Below are positions 18,095 through 26,847 of a stretch of 59,450 bases of DNA, piece by piece (the first letter of the stretch is position 1; every line of letters begins with the position of its first letter). The stretch is from Eubacteriaceae bacterium. Its GTDB lineage: Bacteria > Bacillota > Clostridia > Peptostreptococcales > Anaerovoracaceae. Location of the stretch: assembly GCA_022652985.1 (NCBI GenBank), contig JALCRY010000009.1, positions 1 through 59,450 on the forward strand, written 5' to 3'. Position numbers and translations under genes: made by a program. The notes under the pieces were generated by a model. That model had not been told where the DNA came from, searched no databases, and saw nothing but the letters and a program-made list of their open reading frames with translations.

Positions 18095-19270
18095 CTATAT
18101 CCTTGCGACGCCCGATCTCTTTGCGGCCTCGGCGACTGCCTTCGCAACTGCCGGACCCACTCTCGGGTCGAATGCTTTCGGTATTATGTAATCAGCATCA
18201 AGTTCGTCTTCGCTGATGAGTCCGGCCAGCGCTTCCGCCGCCGCCAGCTTCATCTCGTCGTTTATCTCGCTCGCTCTTACGTCGAACGTCCCTCTGAATA
18301 TGCCCGGGAATGCGAGCACGTTGTTGATCTGGTTCGGGAAGTCCGAACGTCCAGTCGATATCACCGCAGCTCCCGCTTCCTTGGCGTCATCCGGGAATAT
18401 CTCCGGTGTCGGGTTCGCGCAGGCGAAGATGATCGGATCCTTGGCCATACTCTTTACCATATCTTTGGTCACAGCTCCCGGTGCCGAAACGCCTATGAAT
18501 ACGTCTGCGCCCTTCATGCTGTCCTCAAGTGTTCCCCTGACCATCCTCGGATTCGTGACCTCGGCCATCTCTTCCTTGATCGGGTTCATGCCTTTTTCTC
18601 TGCCCTTGTATATGAGTCCCGTGCGGTCGCAGAGGATGATGTCTTTCACGCCTGCCGAGAGCAGGATCTTCGCTATCGCGATCGCCGCCGCTCCCGCGCC
18701 GTTCATGGCGATCCTGATATCCTTCATGTCTTTTCCCACGACCTTGAGAGCGTTCTTCAGGCCCGCCAGTGTGATGACTGCAGTCCCGTGCTGGTCATCA
18801 TGGAAGATAGGGATATCGCATTTTTCCTTCAGCTTCTTTTCGATCTCGAAGCATCTCGGCGCGGAGATGTCCTCGAGGTTCACTCCGCCGAAGCTGCCGG
18901 AGATCATGTAGACCGTGTTCACGATCTCGTCCACGTCATTGCTCTTTATGCAGAGCGGGAAGGCATCGACGTCGCCGAACGACTTGAACAGCACGCACTT
19001 TCCTTCCATTACCGGCATTCCCGCCTCAGGACCGATGTTGCCGAGTCCGAGCACCGCGGAACCGTCTGTGACTACCAGGCACATGTTCCATCTTCTTGTG
19101 AGCTCGTAACTCTTCGATATATCTTTCTGTATCTCCAGGCACGGCTGTGCCACGCCCGGTGTATATGCAAGCGACAGATCGTCTTCGTTTTCGACAGGCA
19201 CCGTCGCCGTGACTTCTATTTTGCCCTTCCACTCCTCATGGAGCCTCAGGGATTCTTTCGCATAATCCAT
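18095..19270 (-). CDS. NAD(P)-dependent malic enzyme
   Basis: A 391-residue short bacterial malic enzyme (malate to pyruvate plus CO2). Conserved parts: TPGVAQPCL, GLGNIGPEAGMPVMEGK, IFHDDQHGTAVI and the Rossmann loop MNGAGAAAIAIA. A GAAAGG site precedes the ATG. Its presence between a LarA-type racemase and an aldehyde dehydrogenase is unusual. It may decarboxylate a malate-like intermediate, or supply NADPH and pyruvate (an amino-group acceptor) to the pathway. Confidence 0.88.
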   Translation of the reverse strand: MDYAKESLRLHEEWKGKIEVTATVPVENEDDLSLAYTPGVAQPCLEIQKDISKSYELTRRWNMCLVVTDGSAVLGLGNIGPEAGMPVMEGKCVLFKSFGDVDAFPLCIKSNDVDEIVNTVYMISGSFGGVNLEDISAPRCFEIEKKLKEKCDIPIFHDDQHGTAVITLAGLKNALKVVGKDMKDIRIAMNGAGAAAIAIAKILLSAGVKDIILCDRTGLIYKGREKGMNPIKEEMAEVTNPRMVRGTLEDSMKGADVFIGVSAPGAVTKDMVKSMAKDPIIFACANPTPEIFPDDAKEAGAAVISTGRSDFPNQINNVLAFPGIFRGTFDVRASEINDEMKLAAAEALAGLISEDELDADYIIPKAFDPRVGPAVAKAVAEAAKRSGVARI

Positions 19271-19289
19271 ATATATATTACCTTTCCTT

Positions 19290-20540
19290 CTATTTCGCCT
19301 CTGTCGGCAGGACCGATCCTCCGTGAGGCATCACCAGTACCTTCGCATCATCTCCCCGGCATGCCAGCGCTGCCTCGAATGCTTCCTGCACTGTGCTGAA
19401 CGGTTTGAAAAACATGCTTTCCGCGAAAGCCGGATCGAGCTCGCTCACGAGATAGATCTCCGCGTTCTGCATGACCATCGCGATCGCCGCCGCCTTATGC
19501 CCGCCGAGCACGAAGTCTTCTCTGATCCTTGTTATCATTGATTCAGGACTGGCTGATTTCGTCATCCATTCCTCGAACACTTTGTTCCCGAGGCCTTCCC
19601 TGCACGAGCCGATAAGGATGATCGTGCCGCCCTTTTTAACTGCATGCCTGGAATTATCCAGCGCCTTCTGCAGCTGATAGAGGTTGAGGTCCTTCGGCGC
19701 TCCGCCCTGTGAGACGATGACGATATCCGCACGCTCCGGGATCGTTACGCGATAGAGTCCGTCGAGGAACCTGCATCCCTCTCTGTGAGCCTTCGTTACG
19801 TCTCCCGCAACAGCCTTTATGATATTCTTGTCCTCGTCCAGGACCACGTTGAGGATGAAATCCACCCCCGTGATGCCCGCGGCTTCCTCGATATCCTCCC
19901 TGACAGGATTCCCCTCCAGCCGGCCGGCATATGAAGTGTCCTCGACCATGAATCTGTGATTCATCTGTATCGCTTCTGGAGTTGACGCTCCCGGCATGAT
20001 CGCTTTCGCTCCGCCGGAATATCCCGCGAAGTAATGATATTCGATGTTCCCGAGACAGATCCTTCTGTCCGCTTCCGCGACTGTCCGCGTGATGTCTACA
20101 GGCGTGCCTCTTTTTGTTGTCCCGAGACTCACGCAGTCGTCCGGATCACTGTCCGTACATTTTATCTCCCTGTACGCGCGCTCTCCCGCCAGATGTTTTT
20201 TCTCTTCTTCTGTATGTTTCCTGTGGCTTCCCAGTGCGAACACAAGAGTTATGTCATCTGCCGGTATTCCGGCTGAATAAAGTTCATCCAGCACTGCCGG
20301 CATGATGGACCATGTCGGACAGGGGCGCGTGATGTCACTTGTTATTACAGCTATTTTCTCGCCCGGCTTCACGATGTCTCTGAGCCTCGGCGAGCCGATC
20401 GGTTCACGCAATGCTCTTTTGACTTCATCCTCTCCGGTCAGATCTGTACTGACCGGATTCGCTTTTAATGTCCCTGCATAGTTTGCGCAAGGCACATCGA
20501 CTGTCTGAGTTCCGTTTCCGAATCCGAGTTCGATTTTCAT
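19290..20540 (-). CDS. LarA-family nickel-pincer racemase (DUF2088)
   Basis: About 416 residues from MKIELGFGNG, whose ATG follows AGGAG; the upstream in-frame start is less supported. The residues that define lactate racemase LarA are all present: H106 in GSHRKHTEEE, H169 in EYHYFAGYSG and K179 in GGAKA (LarA H108, H174, K184), so binding of the nickel-pincer nucleotide is expected. The LarB/C/E cofactor-making genes are not in the window. LarA relatives act on many 2-hydroxy acids, including malate. A malic enzyme follows directly, so a malate racemase is a reasonable guess. Confidence 0.82.
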   Translation of the reverse strand: MKIELGFGNGTQTVDVPCANYAGTLKANPVSTDLTGEDEVKRALREPIGSPRLRDIVKPGEKIAVITSDITRPCPTWSIMPAVLDELYSAGIPADDITLVFALGSHRKHTEEEKKHLAGERAYREIKCTDSDPDDCVSLGTTKRGTPVDITRTVAEADRRICLGNIEYHYFAGYSGGAKAIMPGASTPEAIQMNHRFMVEDTSYAGRLEGNPVREDIEEAAGITGVDFILNVVLDEDKNIIKAVAGDVTKAHREGCRFLDGLYRVTIPERADIVIVSQGGAPKDLNLYQLQKALDNSRHAVKKGGTIILIGSCREGLGNKVFEEWMTKSASPESMITRIREDFVLGGHKAAAIAMVMQNAEIYLVSELDPAFAESMFFKPFSTVQEAFEAALACRGDDAKVLVMPHGGSVLPTEAK

Positions 20541-20573
20541 ATTCCGCTCCTGTCCAAAATCAATCCATTCCAC

Positions 20574-21929
20574 TTACTTATTCATGCATTTTTTTATTGC
20601 TGCCTCAAATATGTCGAGGCCTGCTTTCGTCTGTTCATCTGTCATCACCAGCGGTGCCAGGAATCTTACGGAATTGCCCGCTGTTCCTGCTGCTTCTATG
20701 ATGAGTCCGGTGTTTGCGCATTCCGCTACGATGTCTTTTACGAGTTCGCCGTCAGGCTCTTTCGTCTTTCTGTCCTTGACGAATTCGATGCCGATCATTG
20801 CTCCGAGGACTCTCACGTCGCCGATGCAGTCGTATTTATCCATCATGGCTCTCAGACCTGCTCCTGCCTGCTCACCGATATGCATCGCCTTGCCGCAGAA
20901 GTCGTCTCTTTCCATTACTTCGATCACCTTGAGAGCCGCTGCACATGCTACGGCATTGCCGCAGAATGTTCCGCCGATGACTCCTGCCGGTACTGACTCG
21001 ATGATTTCTTCACGCGCAACGATCGCCGAAAGAGGAAGTCCTCCCGCTATCGATTTTGCCGTAACGAGGATATCAGGCGCAGCGCCCGCATCTTTCCAGT
21101 ACTGGCTGGTGAACATCTTGCCGGATCTTGCGTTGCCGCACTGGATCTCGTCTGCCATGAGCATGATCCCGTACTTGTCGCAGAGTGCTCTGACCTTTTT
21201 TACCCAGCCTGTCGGCGCTGCCGTGAAACCGCCGTTTCCGAGTACTGGCTCGATGACTATTGCTGCTGTATATTCAGGAAGCGTATCGTTCACAAGTACT
21301 GTCTCCAGATCCTTGATGAAGTAATCTATCTGCTCCTCTTCTGTCATATCTGCCGGTGCATGATACATGTAAGGATATTCCGCACGGTATACTCCCTGCG
21401 GGAATGGTCCCATGCCTCTTGCCGCCATCTTTTCCCAGGACATTTCCATCGTCAGACTTGTTCTGCCGTGAAATGCCGAGGAGAATACGATCACGTTCGG
21501 TCTTCCCGTGAAGGCCTTGGCGAGTTTGACTCCGTTTTCGACAGCTTCCGCACCGCTGTTGGCAAAGAATGCTCTTTTCTTATCTCCCTTTACAGGTACT
21601 ATCTCTCCGAGCTTTTCCGCCAGTGCTACATACGGTTCATGTGTCCCGATGTTGAACATGCAGTGAGTGAATTTCTTCGCCTGTTCATTCATGACTTCGA
21701 TAACTTCTTCGTTCCCGTAGCCTAAATTCATGACGCCTACTCCGCCGACCCAGTCCAGGAATATGTTTCCGTCCGGATCTTCGACCATGGCTCCTTCAGC
21801 CTTGTCGAAGACTATCGGATATCCGCAGCCGATCGCCGACGGTACAGCGTTCTTTCTGCGTTCTATCAGGGCCTTGGATTTAGGTCCCGGAAGTTCTGTT
21901 TTGATTTCAGGTAATGCGTCTCTAAGCAT
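20574..21929 (-). CDS. Class III aminotransferase (GABA/omega-amino acid type)
   Basis: A 451-residue PLP aminotransferase. Motifs: NSGAEAVENGVKLAK near 124, FHGRT at 153-157, cofactor aspartate D260 in LMADEIQCG, and PLP lysine K292 in VTAKSIAGGLPL. The class includes GABA, beta-alanine, taurine and 5-aminovalerate transaminases. Its Shine-Dalgarno AAGGAG lies at the end of the HAD gene, so they are translationally close. With the SucD-like dehydrogenase it would form semialdehyde, then acyl-CoA. The exact substrate cannot be told from sequence. Confidence 0.88.
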   Translation of the reverse strand: MLRDALPEIKTELPGPKSKALIERRKNAVPSAIGCGYPIVFDKAEGAMVEDPDGNIFLDWVGGVGVMNLGYGNEEVIEVMNEQAKKFTHCMFNIGTHEPYVALAEKLGEIVPVKGDKKRAFFANSGAEAVENGVKLAKAFTGRPNVIVFSSAFHGRTSLTMEMSWEKMAARGMGPFPQGVYRAEYPYMYHAPADMTEEEQIDYFIKDLETVLVNDTLPEYTAAIVIEPVLGNGGFTAAPTGWVKKVRALCDKYGIMLMADEIQCGNARSGKMFTSQYWKDAGAAPDILVTAKSIAGGLPLSAIVAREEIIESVPAGVIGGTFCGNAVACAAALKVIEVMERDDFCGKAMHIGEQAGAGLRAMMDKYDCIGDVRVLGAMIGIEFVKDRKTKEPDGELVKDIVAECANTGLIIEAAGTAGNSVRFLAPLVMTDEQTKAGLDIFEAAIKKCMNK

Positions 21930-21931
21930 GA

Positions 21932-22627
21932 TTATGCAACTCCTTCTTCTATTGCTAATAATTTAATGACCATAGCGAGTGTCTTAAGATCTCCTACCAT
22001 GAATGTTTCCCATACGTCGAGAGGTCTTGATTCTCCCTGGCGGTTGACCCAGCATGTGTCATATCCGAGCTCTGTTGCCGGTACTACATCATATTTGAAT
22101 CCGAATCCTGCATGAAGTATGTCCTTCTCAGTGAGTCCGAGTCTCTTCTGCGAGAGATAGAATCCCTTATGACTTGGCTTGTATGCTCCTGCCATCTCAG
22201 CTGTTACTATATCATCGAACTCAACGCCGATCTGCTTAACAGATTCCTTGATAATGTCGTTGTCTGTGTTCGTGATAAGTGTAACTTTTGTGTATTTCTT
22301 GAGTTCAAGCAGTGCGTCATGCGAATCAGCAAATGGCTGCCAGTGTCCCATGCCGTCAGCGAACTCTTCACAGTCCTGATTTGTGAACGAAATGCCGTAT
22401 TCGTCGCATGTCATTCCCATTGTATCTTTGAGCACCTGGAAATATGGTTTATATTCCTGCTGAATATACTCGAACTGGATCTCTTCCCATCTGTGCTGGA
22501 TTTCTTTAGGTGCTATTGTGTCTACACCTTTCTTTTTCATGAATCCTTCGAAGTATTTCTGGATTTCACCTTCCCAGTCAATAATCGTTCCGAAATTGTC
22601 AAATGATATGGCTTTAGGTAATTTCAT
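21932..22627 (-). CDS. HAD-superfamily hydrolase (2-haloacid dehalogenase-like)
   Basis: About 231 residues from MKLPKAISFD, whose ATG follows AAAGGAG. HAD motif I is FDNFGTIID with nucleophile D10, motif II is TLITNTDNDI near 109, and the motif III/IV part is YKPSHKGFYLSQKRLG ending with HAGFGFKYDVVPATELG. The cap resembles L-2-haloacid dehalogenases, but most such proteins are phosphatases or of unknown role. First gene of the six-gene catabolic operon and divergent from the LysR gene. Hydrolysis of a phosphorylated or halogenated 2-hydroxy-acid precursor is possible and unproven. Confidence 0.8.
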   Translation of the reverse strand: MKLPKAISFDNFGTIIDWEGEIQKYFEGFMKKKGVDTIAPKEIQHRWEEIQFEYIQQEYKPYFQVLKDTMGMTCDEYGISFTNQDCEEFADGMGHWQPFADSHDALLELKKYTKVTLITNTDNDIIKESVKQIGVEFDDIVTAEMAGAYKPSHKGFYLSQKRLGLTEKDILHAGFGFKYDVVPATELGYDTCWVNRQGESRPLDVWETFMVGDLKTLAMVIKLLAIEEGVA

Positions 22628-22686
22628 AATTGGTCTCCTTTCAGTACTTTCTGCGTACTTGCGATCATGTTTTATATCTTGACATA

Positions 22687-22715
22687 AGAATAGCATCGTA
22701 GTATCTTTAAGTAAA
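22687..22715 (-). promoter_or_regulatory. Promoter of the HAD-aminotransferase operon
   Basis: Minus strand: -35 TTTACT (22715-22710), 17-base spacer, -10 TATTCT (22692-22687), 60 bases before the HAD start codon. Confidence 0.45.
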
Positions 22716-22736
22716 TATCCAAGTAGTATTGTTTAT

Positions 22737-22753
22737 TTGTACAAATCGTACAA
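22737..22753. promoter_or_regulatory. LysR-type operator
   Basis: TTGTAC-AAATC-GTACAA, a perfect 6-base inverted repeat with the T-N11-A pattern of LysR boxes. It lies between the divergent LysR gene and the catabolic operon, upstream of the operon's -35, where an activator would bind. Confidence 0.6.
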
Positions 22754-22767
22754 GACTGGGGAAACCA

Positions 22768-23637
22768 ATGGACACACAAAAATACCGCGCCTTCATAAGA
22801 TCTGTCGATCTGGGCAGCTTCTCCGCAGCGGCGGAAGAAATGAGATTCACTCCGTCAGGCATCAGTCACATGGTGTCTGCAGTAGAAAACGAAGTCGGCT
22901 GTGAACTTCTTAAACGCGGAAGAAACGGAGTCTCGCTGAATCCGAGCGGAGAAATCATGATGCCGGCGATACGGGCATTAATAAATGCGGAGACTGCGAT
23001 CGAGCAGGAATCCTCCGCACTCACCGGTCTGGCCAAGGGAAGCATTACCATAGGAGCATATTCCAGCATCGCAGCACAATGGCTGCCTCAGATACTGCGG
23101 AATTTTCAGGATGATTATCCCGGCATTTCCGTTCAGCTGATGGAAGGCGTCCACGAGGAGCTTGACGACTGGATGGCCGCGGACCGCATGGATTTCTGTC
23201 TGTTCAGTTACAGAAAAGGTCTCGAGTTTGAATGGATACCGCTGCGCGACGACCAGATGTTTTTGGTCGTATCCCCTGATCATCCCTTTGCCTCCAAGGC
23301 AAAAATCAAACCGGAAGAATGTGAGGGCCAGCCGTTTATCATGCCGGGACGCGACCACGATATAGATGTAGTCGATCTGCTGAACAAATTCGACGTCTCA
23401 CTTGATATCAAATATACTACAATAGAGAATTATTCTGCCATATCCATGGTTGAATGCGGGCTCGGAGTAAGTATCATGAACGAGCTCATTACCAAGGGAC
23501 GAACAAATCATGTAGTAATGATACCTTTCGACCCACCGCAGAAAATAAATTTAGGCATTGCCATATCGTCAATAAAAACCGCCTCACCGGCCGCGCGCAA
23601 GATGATAGAATACATAAAAAACTTTTTTTCTGCATAA
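22768..23637 (+). CDS. LysR-family transcriptional regulator of the catabolic operon
   Basis: About 289 residues from MDTQKYRAFI; the upstream in-frame start overlaps the probable operator and is not favoured. The helix-turn-helix lies about 15-60 (GSFSAAAEEMRFTPSGISHM), the effector domain about 88-285. It is divergent from the HAD gene, with a T-N11-A palindrome between them, the classic arrangement for LysR control of a neighbouring operon. The inducer is presumably the substrate or an intermediate of that operon. Confidence 0.87.
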   Translation: MDTQKYRAFIRSVDLGSFSAAAEEMRFTPSGISHMVSAVENEVGCELLKRGRNGVSLNPSGEIMMPAIRALINAETAIEQESSALTGLAKGSITIGAYSSIAAQWLPQILRNFQDDYPGISVQLMEGVHEELDDWMAADRMDFCLFSYRKGLEFEWIPLRDDQMFLVVSPDHPFASKAKIKPEECEGQPFIMPGRDHDIDVVDLLNKFDVSLDIKYTTIENYSAISMVECGLGVSIMNELITKGRTNHVVMIPFDPPQKINLGIAISSIKTASPAARKMIEYIKNFFSA

Positions 23638-23645
23638 TCACTCAC

Positions 23646-23673
23646 TTGATTATTCTGAATATTAGTGTATTAT
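23646..23673 (+). promoter_or_regulatory. Promoter of the MerR gene
   Basis: -35 TTGATT (23646-23651), 16-base spacer, -10 TATTAT (23668-23673). Confidence 0.45.
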
Positions 23674-23728
23674 AGAGGCGTCAATTTTTAAGTATGCATA
23701 AACCCTATAACGATTCGAGGCGACAATT

Positions 23729-24538
23729 ATGAAAGAAATGTTTCAAATAGGCGAAGTTGCAGAGATGATGGGTATTTCAGTGCAGACACTGAGGTATTAC
23801 AGCAAGAGGGATCTGATCCAGCCTGCGCACATCAATGAAGCTACAGGTTACAGATATTATTCTGCTGACCAGATACATTTTATTGACAGAATCCGATATC
23901 TCCAGAAACTCGGCCTGACTCTCGACGAGATAAAAGTGATACTCGACAAAAATGATATCGGTCTTCTCGTCGAAACACTCGACAAACGAAAAGAATATTT
24001 CAAGGAACAACTGGAAGACATCAAAAACACGATCGATAATATCGAGTGGTACAAGAAATATTTTACTTATCTCGATCCTTCAACTGATAAAGACTTTGCG
24101 GATCTTAAAGAGATGCCGCAGCGCTACATGATAGCTGTCAAGTGCGATCCCGATGTACCAAAGGCGGAATGGCATATCGATCTTCACAAAATCGTTCACA
24201 GTCCCGAAAACACTACTCTGCAGCTGAGGCGGCAGTATTCCTATATTCTTGACTATGACGCGTTCCTGCAGGGTCATCTGAAGCCGAAATATCTCGGGCT
24301 CTTCATACAGGAACTGCCGGGATACATCTCGGAAAATATAATAACTCTTCCGGGCGGAAAATATTTCTGCTTCCAGGCGCAGCTGCTCCAGAACGACTGG
24401 AATCCTTATCCTGCCAGTATGTATTTCCACGATAAGGAAAAACCGTCGTTTGTAATAGCAAGCGAATTCGAAGACAATCTTTATGAGTATTCAAAATGCG
24501 TCTATGAGATCCAGATCCTCTCCTCGGGCGAAAAATAA
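23729..24538 (+). CDS. MerR-family transcriptional regulator with effector-binding tail
   Basis: A 269-residue protein. The MerR winged helix spans 4-72 (FQIGEVAEMMGISVQTLRYY, RYYSADQIHFIDRI, LTLDEIKVIL), followed by a dimerisation coiled coil about 75-115 and a C-terminal domain of about 140 residues resembling GyrI/BmrR-type ligand-binding domains. Such regulators bind drugs or hydrophobic compounds and untwist the promoter. It has its own promoter and terminator, and the opposing SecB-like genes share no visible promoter with it. Its target is unknown. Confidence 0.83.
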   Translation: MKEMFQIGEVAEMMGISVQTLRYYSKRDLIQPAHINEATGYRYYSADQIHFIDRIRYLQKLGLTLDEIKVILDKNDIGLLVETLDKRKEYFKEQLEDIKNTIDNIEWYKKYFTYLDPSTDKDFADLKEMPQRYMIAVKCDPDVPKAEWHIDLHKIVHSPENTTLQLRRQYSYILDYDAFLQGHLKPKYLGLFIQELPGYISENIITLPGGKYFCFQAQLLQNDWNPYPASMYFHDKEKPSFVIASEFEDNLYEYSKCVYEIQILSSGEK

Positions 24539-24553
24539 TAAATGCAGTGTATC

Positions 24554-24592
24554 GAAAAGCGCACCTGATTATCTCAGCTGCGCTTTTCTTTC
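24554..24592. terminator. Hairpin terminator
   Basis: GAAAAGCGCA / TGCGCTTTTC, perfect 10-base arms (24554-24563, 24579-24588) with T-rich flank. Ends the MerR gene, and may also serve the converging SecB-like gene. Confidence 0.8.
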
Positions 24593-24617
24593 GCACTTAT
24601 TCAAGTCCTGAGTTGTG

Positions 24618-25019
24618 TTACTCAAGTTTTCCGTCAAAATTCTCCGCCTCAAATGTCAGATCCGGAAGTTCAATTTCCGGCATGCCGGACATTTTGGTGA
24701 ATCCTTCAATATAATCCTGCATCCATCCGTACATCTCGGCCAGCATAAATGCCTTGGCATCTTTGATATCTTCCGGATCTTCCAGCGGTTCTGTAGACAC
24801 GAAGATACCCATGATCATCATGTCTATGCTGAAGCATTTTCTCTTGCTTTTGTCCCGCATCTGCACTCTAATCTCATTGACATATGTCCCGTGCTTGCTG
24901 TCATATCCAAAACCGACATTGGGCTTAAAAGAAAGGATCGGCTCTGTTTTGTATTCGTAGTCGTAGACCATTTTCATTTTGGTGACAGCAGCTTCAACCA
25001 TGCTGAGTTCCTGTTCCAT
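24618..25019 (-). CDS. SecB-like protein, paralogue 1
   Basis: A 133-residue soluble protein. Residues about 45-130 follow the SecB layout: a beta-rich part (VNEIRVQMRDKSKRKCFSID), MMIMGIF, then a helix (FMLAEMYGWMQDYIEGFTKM) and a PEIELPDLTFEAENF tail comparable to the SecB PQLNLAPVNFD end. Canonical SecB chaperones hold unfolded proteins; they are mainly proteobacterial, with SecB-like forms elsewhere. Its neighbour 25049-25516 is a paralogue with the same layout. Start after AAGGGAG. The role is inferred only from fold-level resemblance. Confidence 0.6.
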   Translation of the reverse strand: MEQELSMVEAAVTKMKMVYDYEYKTEPILSFKPNVGFGYDSKHGTYVNEIRVQMRDKSKRKCFSIDMMIMGIFVSTEPLEDPEDIKDAKAFMLAEMYGWMQDYIEGFTKMSGMPEIELPDLTFEAENFDGKLE

Positions 25020-25048
25020 CGTTTTTCTCCCTTTTCAGCCGCAATGTG

Positions 25049-25516
25049 TCACTGTGTGACCTTGCACTTTTCGAGTTCCTGCTCGTCAATTACGAGTTCA
25101 GGCGGTTCAACCGGATATTCGAATGCTATCGATGTCAGAGAAATAATAAACTCCTTCAGCTCCGGATATACCATCTCGACCATTTGTTTTTTGACATCGT
25201 TCGGGACAGCCACACCGTCCATTTTGAAGATCCCTGTGATAGACACTTCCATCCGTATCGTTCTGTTGGCGCCTTTGTCGCGTATCTTCATATTGATCTG
25301 ACAGAAATGATATTTGAATTCCGCGTCGTATGAGAATCCGTAAGTCTGTGAAAACTCAAGACCTTCTTCATCTATCTGTTTCAGATTATATGACGCTTTG
25401 ATATCACTTATTGCTGTTCTGATAAGTTCAGTACCCTCTGCTGTACATGGCCCTTCATCTTTTGAATTTGCCTCTACACCATTCATTGAATTGCGGAAGT
25501 TGTTGATTAAACTCAT
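25049..25516 (-). CDS. SecB-like protein, paralogue 2
   Basis: About 155 residues from MSLINNFRNS; the ATG lies 8 bases after GAGAGGTG, so the longer in-frame start at 25552 is unlikely. The SecB-like region is clearest here: INMKIRDKGANRTIRMEV, SITGIFKMDG, YPELKEFIISLTSIAFEYP and PPELVIDEQEL correspond in order to the beta strands, GIF segment, long helix and Pro-rich end of SecB. It carries a 35-residue N-terminal extension absent from paralogue 1. The 29-base gap suggests one transcript. No toxin-antitoxin gene adjoins it. Confidence 0.6.
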   Translation of the reverse strand: MSLINNFRNSMNGVEANSKDEGPCTAEGTELIRTAISDIKASYNLKQIDEEGLEFSQTYGFSYDAEFKYHFCQINMKIRDKGANRTIRMEVSITGIFKMDGVAVPNDVKKQMVEMVYPELKEFIISLTSIAFEYPVEPPELVIDEQELEKCKVTQ

Positions 25517-25553
25517 AGTAATACACCTCTCTCGGCCCGGAGGGCCGCTCATG

Positions 25554-26753
25554 CTATGCTCCGTAAGCAGCTTCCAGTGCCTGCTCGAAATCTTTTACGA
25601 GATCTTCTGTGTTCTCTATTCCTACAGATATCCTCAGAAGACCGTCGGAAATGCCTATTGCCATTCGTTCTTCCTTTGTCATGTCGCTGTGCGAACTCAT
25701 CGGAGGATACGACATCGTCGTCCTGTATCCGCCGAGCGTCATCGCGTAATGGCATAGATGCATGTTGTCCATGAACTTGTTCATTTTTTCTCTGTCCTCA
25801 GGAAGTTCGATGCTCAGCATGCCGCCGAAATATTTTCCGAACTCTTTGACTGCGAGCTCATGCTGAGGATGACTTGCCAGTGAAGGATGATAAACTGCCT
25901 TTACATATGCCGATTTCTCGAACATTTCCGCCAGAGCAGCGGCGTTTTCAGCCTGCTTCCTGACTCTGAGATTCAGTGTCCTTATGCCTCTGCATACGAG
26001 CCATGAGGAGAACGGATCGCTCTGCGTGCCGAGAAGCACCTGGAGTTCATAGGCCTTGTCAACATATTTAGCCGCTCCCGTAACTGCTCCGCATACAGCA
26101 TCGCTGTGTCCGTTGGCAAACTTAGTCAGACTGTTGACTACCAGGTCGGCTCCCATCTTGAGAGGCCTTGCCAGCGCGCCGGTCATGAATGTATTGTCAA
26201 TGATAAGGATCGCGTCATTCGCATGAGCGATCTCCGAAATTTCAGCTATATCAGGCACTGAGATCAGAGGATTGGAAACTGTCTCAGTGTAAAGGATAGT
26301 CGTATTCGGTCTTACATTGCTTCTGACAGCTTCGAGATCCGTGAAATCAACGAATGTAGTCTCGACTCCGTACTTCGCCAGGATCTTTGTAAATATTTCG
26401 ATTGTTTCTCCGTACAGTGTCTGATCTGAAAGGACATGGTCTCCGGCTTTTGTATTAGCAATTATAGCTGTCGAGATAGCAGCCATGCCGGATGAACAGG
26501 CAATGGATGTTTCTCCGCCTTCAACATAGCTCATCAGTTCAGCCAGAGCAGTCCTGTTCGGGTTGCGGTTTCTGTTGTAGCAGAATCCGTGCTCGTCATA
26601 GCGCTTCTGAAGATCGTCCAGATCCTTAACATTATGCGCAGTCGACATATGTATCGGCAGGGCTTCAGGATCTGATGCAGGGTATGAGAAATATGCTCCT
26701 GCTTCAAGGATGTTGCTTTCAAAATCGAAATTATCATCAAAATCTTTAAACAT
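25554..26753 (-). CDS. PLP-dependent Cys/Met-metabolism lyase, copy B
   Basis: A 399-residue fold-type I PLP enzyme, about 90 percent identical by eye to copy A (11418-12614) after the first 25 residues. PLP lysine K211 in NSLTKFANGHSD, and the same LYGET motif with Glu where methionine gamma-lyase has Cys. Start after AAGGAG. Downstream of the second AGCS symporter (94-base gap containing a 12-base hairpin). The N-terminal 25 residues differ most between copies. The reaction is probably C-S or C-O bond elimination on a gamma- or beta-substituted amino acid. Substrate unknown. Confidence 0.87.
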   Translation of the reverse strand: MFKDFDDNFDFESNILEAGAYFSYPASDPEALPIHMSTAHNVKDLDDLQKRYDEHGFCYNRNRNPNRTALAELMSYVEGGETSIACSSGMAAISTAIIANTKAGDHVLSDQTLYGETIEIFTKILAKYGVETTFVDFTDLEAVRSNVRPNTTILYTETVSNPLISVPDIAEISEIAHANDAILIIDNTFMTGALARPLKMGADLVVNSLTKFANGHSDAVCGAVTGAAKYVDKAYELQVLLGTQSDPFSSWLVCRGIRTLNLRVRKQAENAAALAEMFEKSAYVKAVYHPSLASHPQHELAVKEFGKYFGGMLSIELPEDREKMNKFMDNMHLCHYAMTLGGYRTTMSYPPMSSHSDMTKEERMAIGISDGLLRISVGIENTEDLVKDFEQALEAAYGA

Positions 26754-26790
26754 TTTTTCTCCTTCTTCTATTTGTAATAATCATTTTACC

Positions 26791-26821
26791 ACATATCCCC
26801 GCACGATAGGCGGGGATATGT
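26791..26821. other. Intercistronic hairpin between AGCS-B and lyase-B
   Basis: Perfect 12-base arms ACATATCCCCGC / GCGGGGATATGT with a 7-base loop. On the minus-strand transcript no clear T run follows, so a partial terminator or RNA-processing/stabilising stem is more likely than a full terminator. The copy A module lacks it (13-base gap). Confidence 0.6.
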
Positions 26822-26847
26822 AAAAGTAATATTATATCATTAAGCGA

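Noticed and set aside
20584-21324. Plus-strand frame of 246 codons over the aminotransferase gene
   Set aside because: Antisense shadow; low-complexity Ser/Ala/Thr content and no ribosome binding site.
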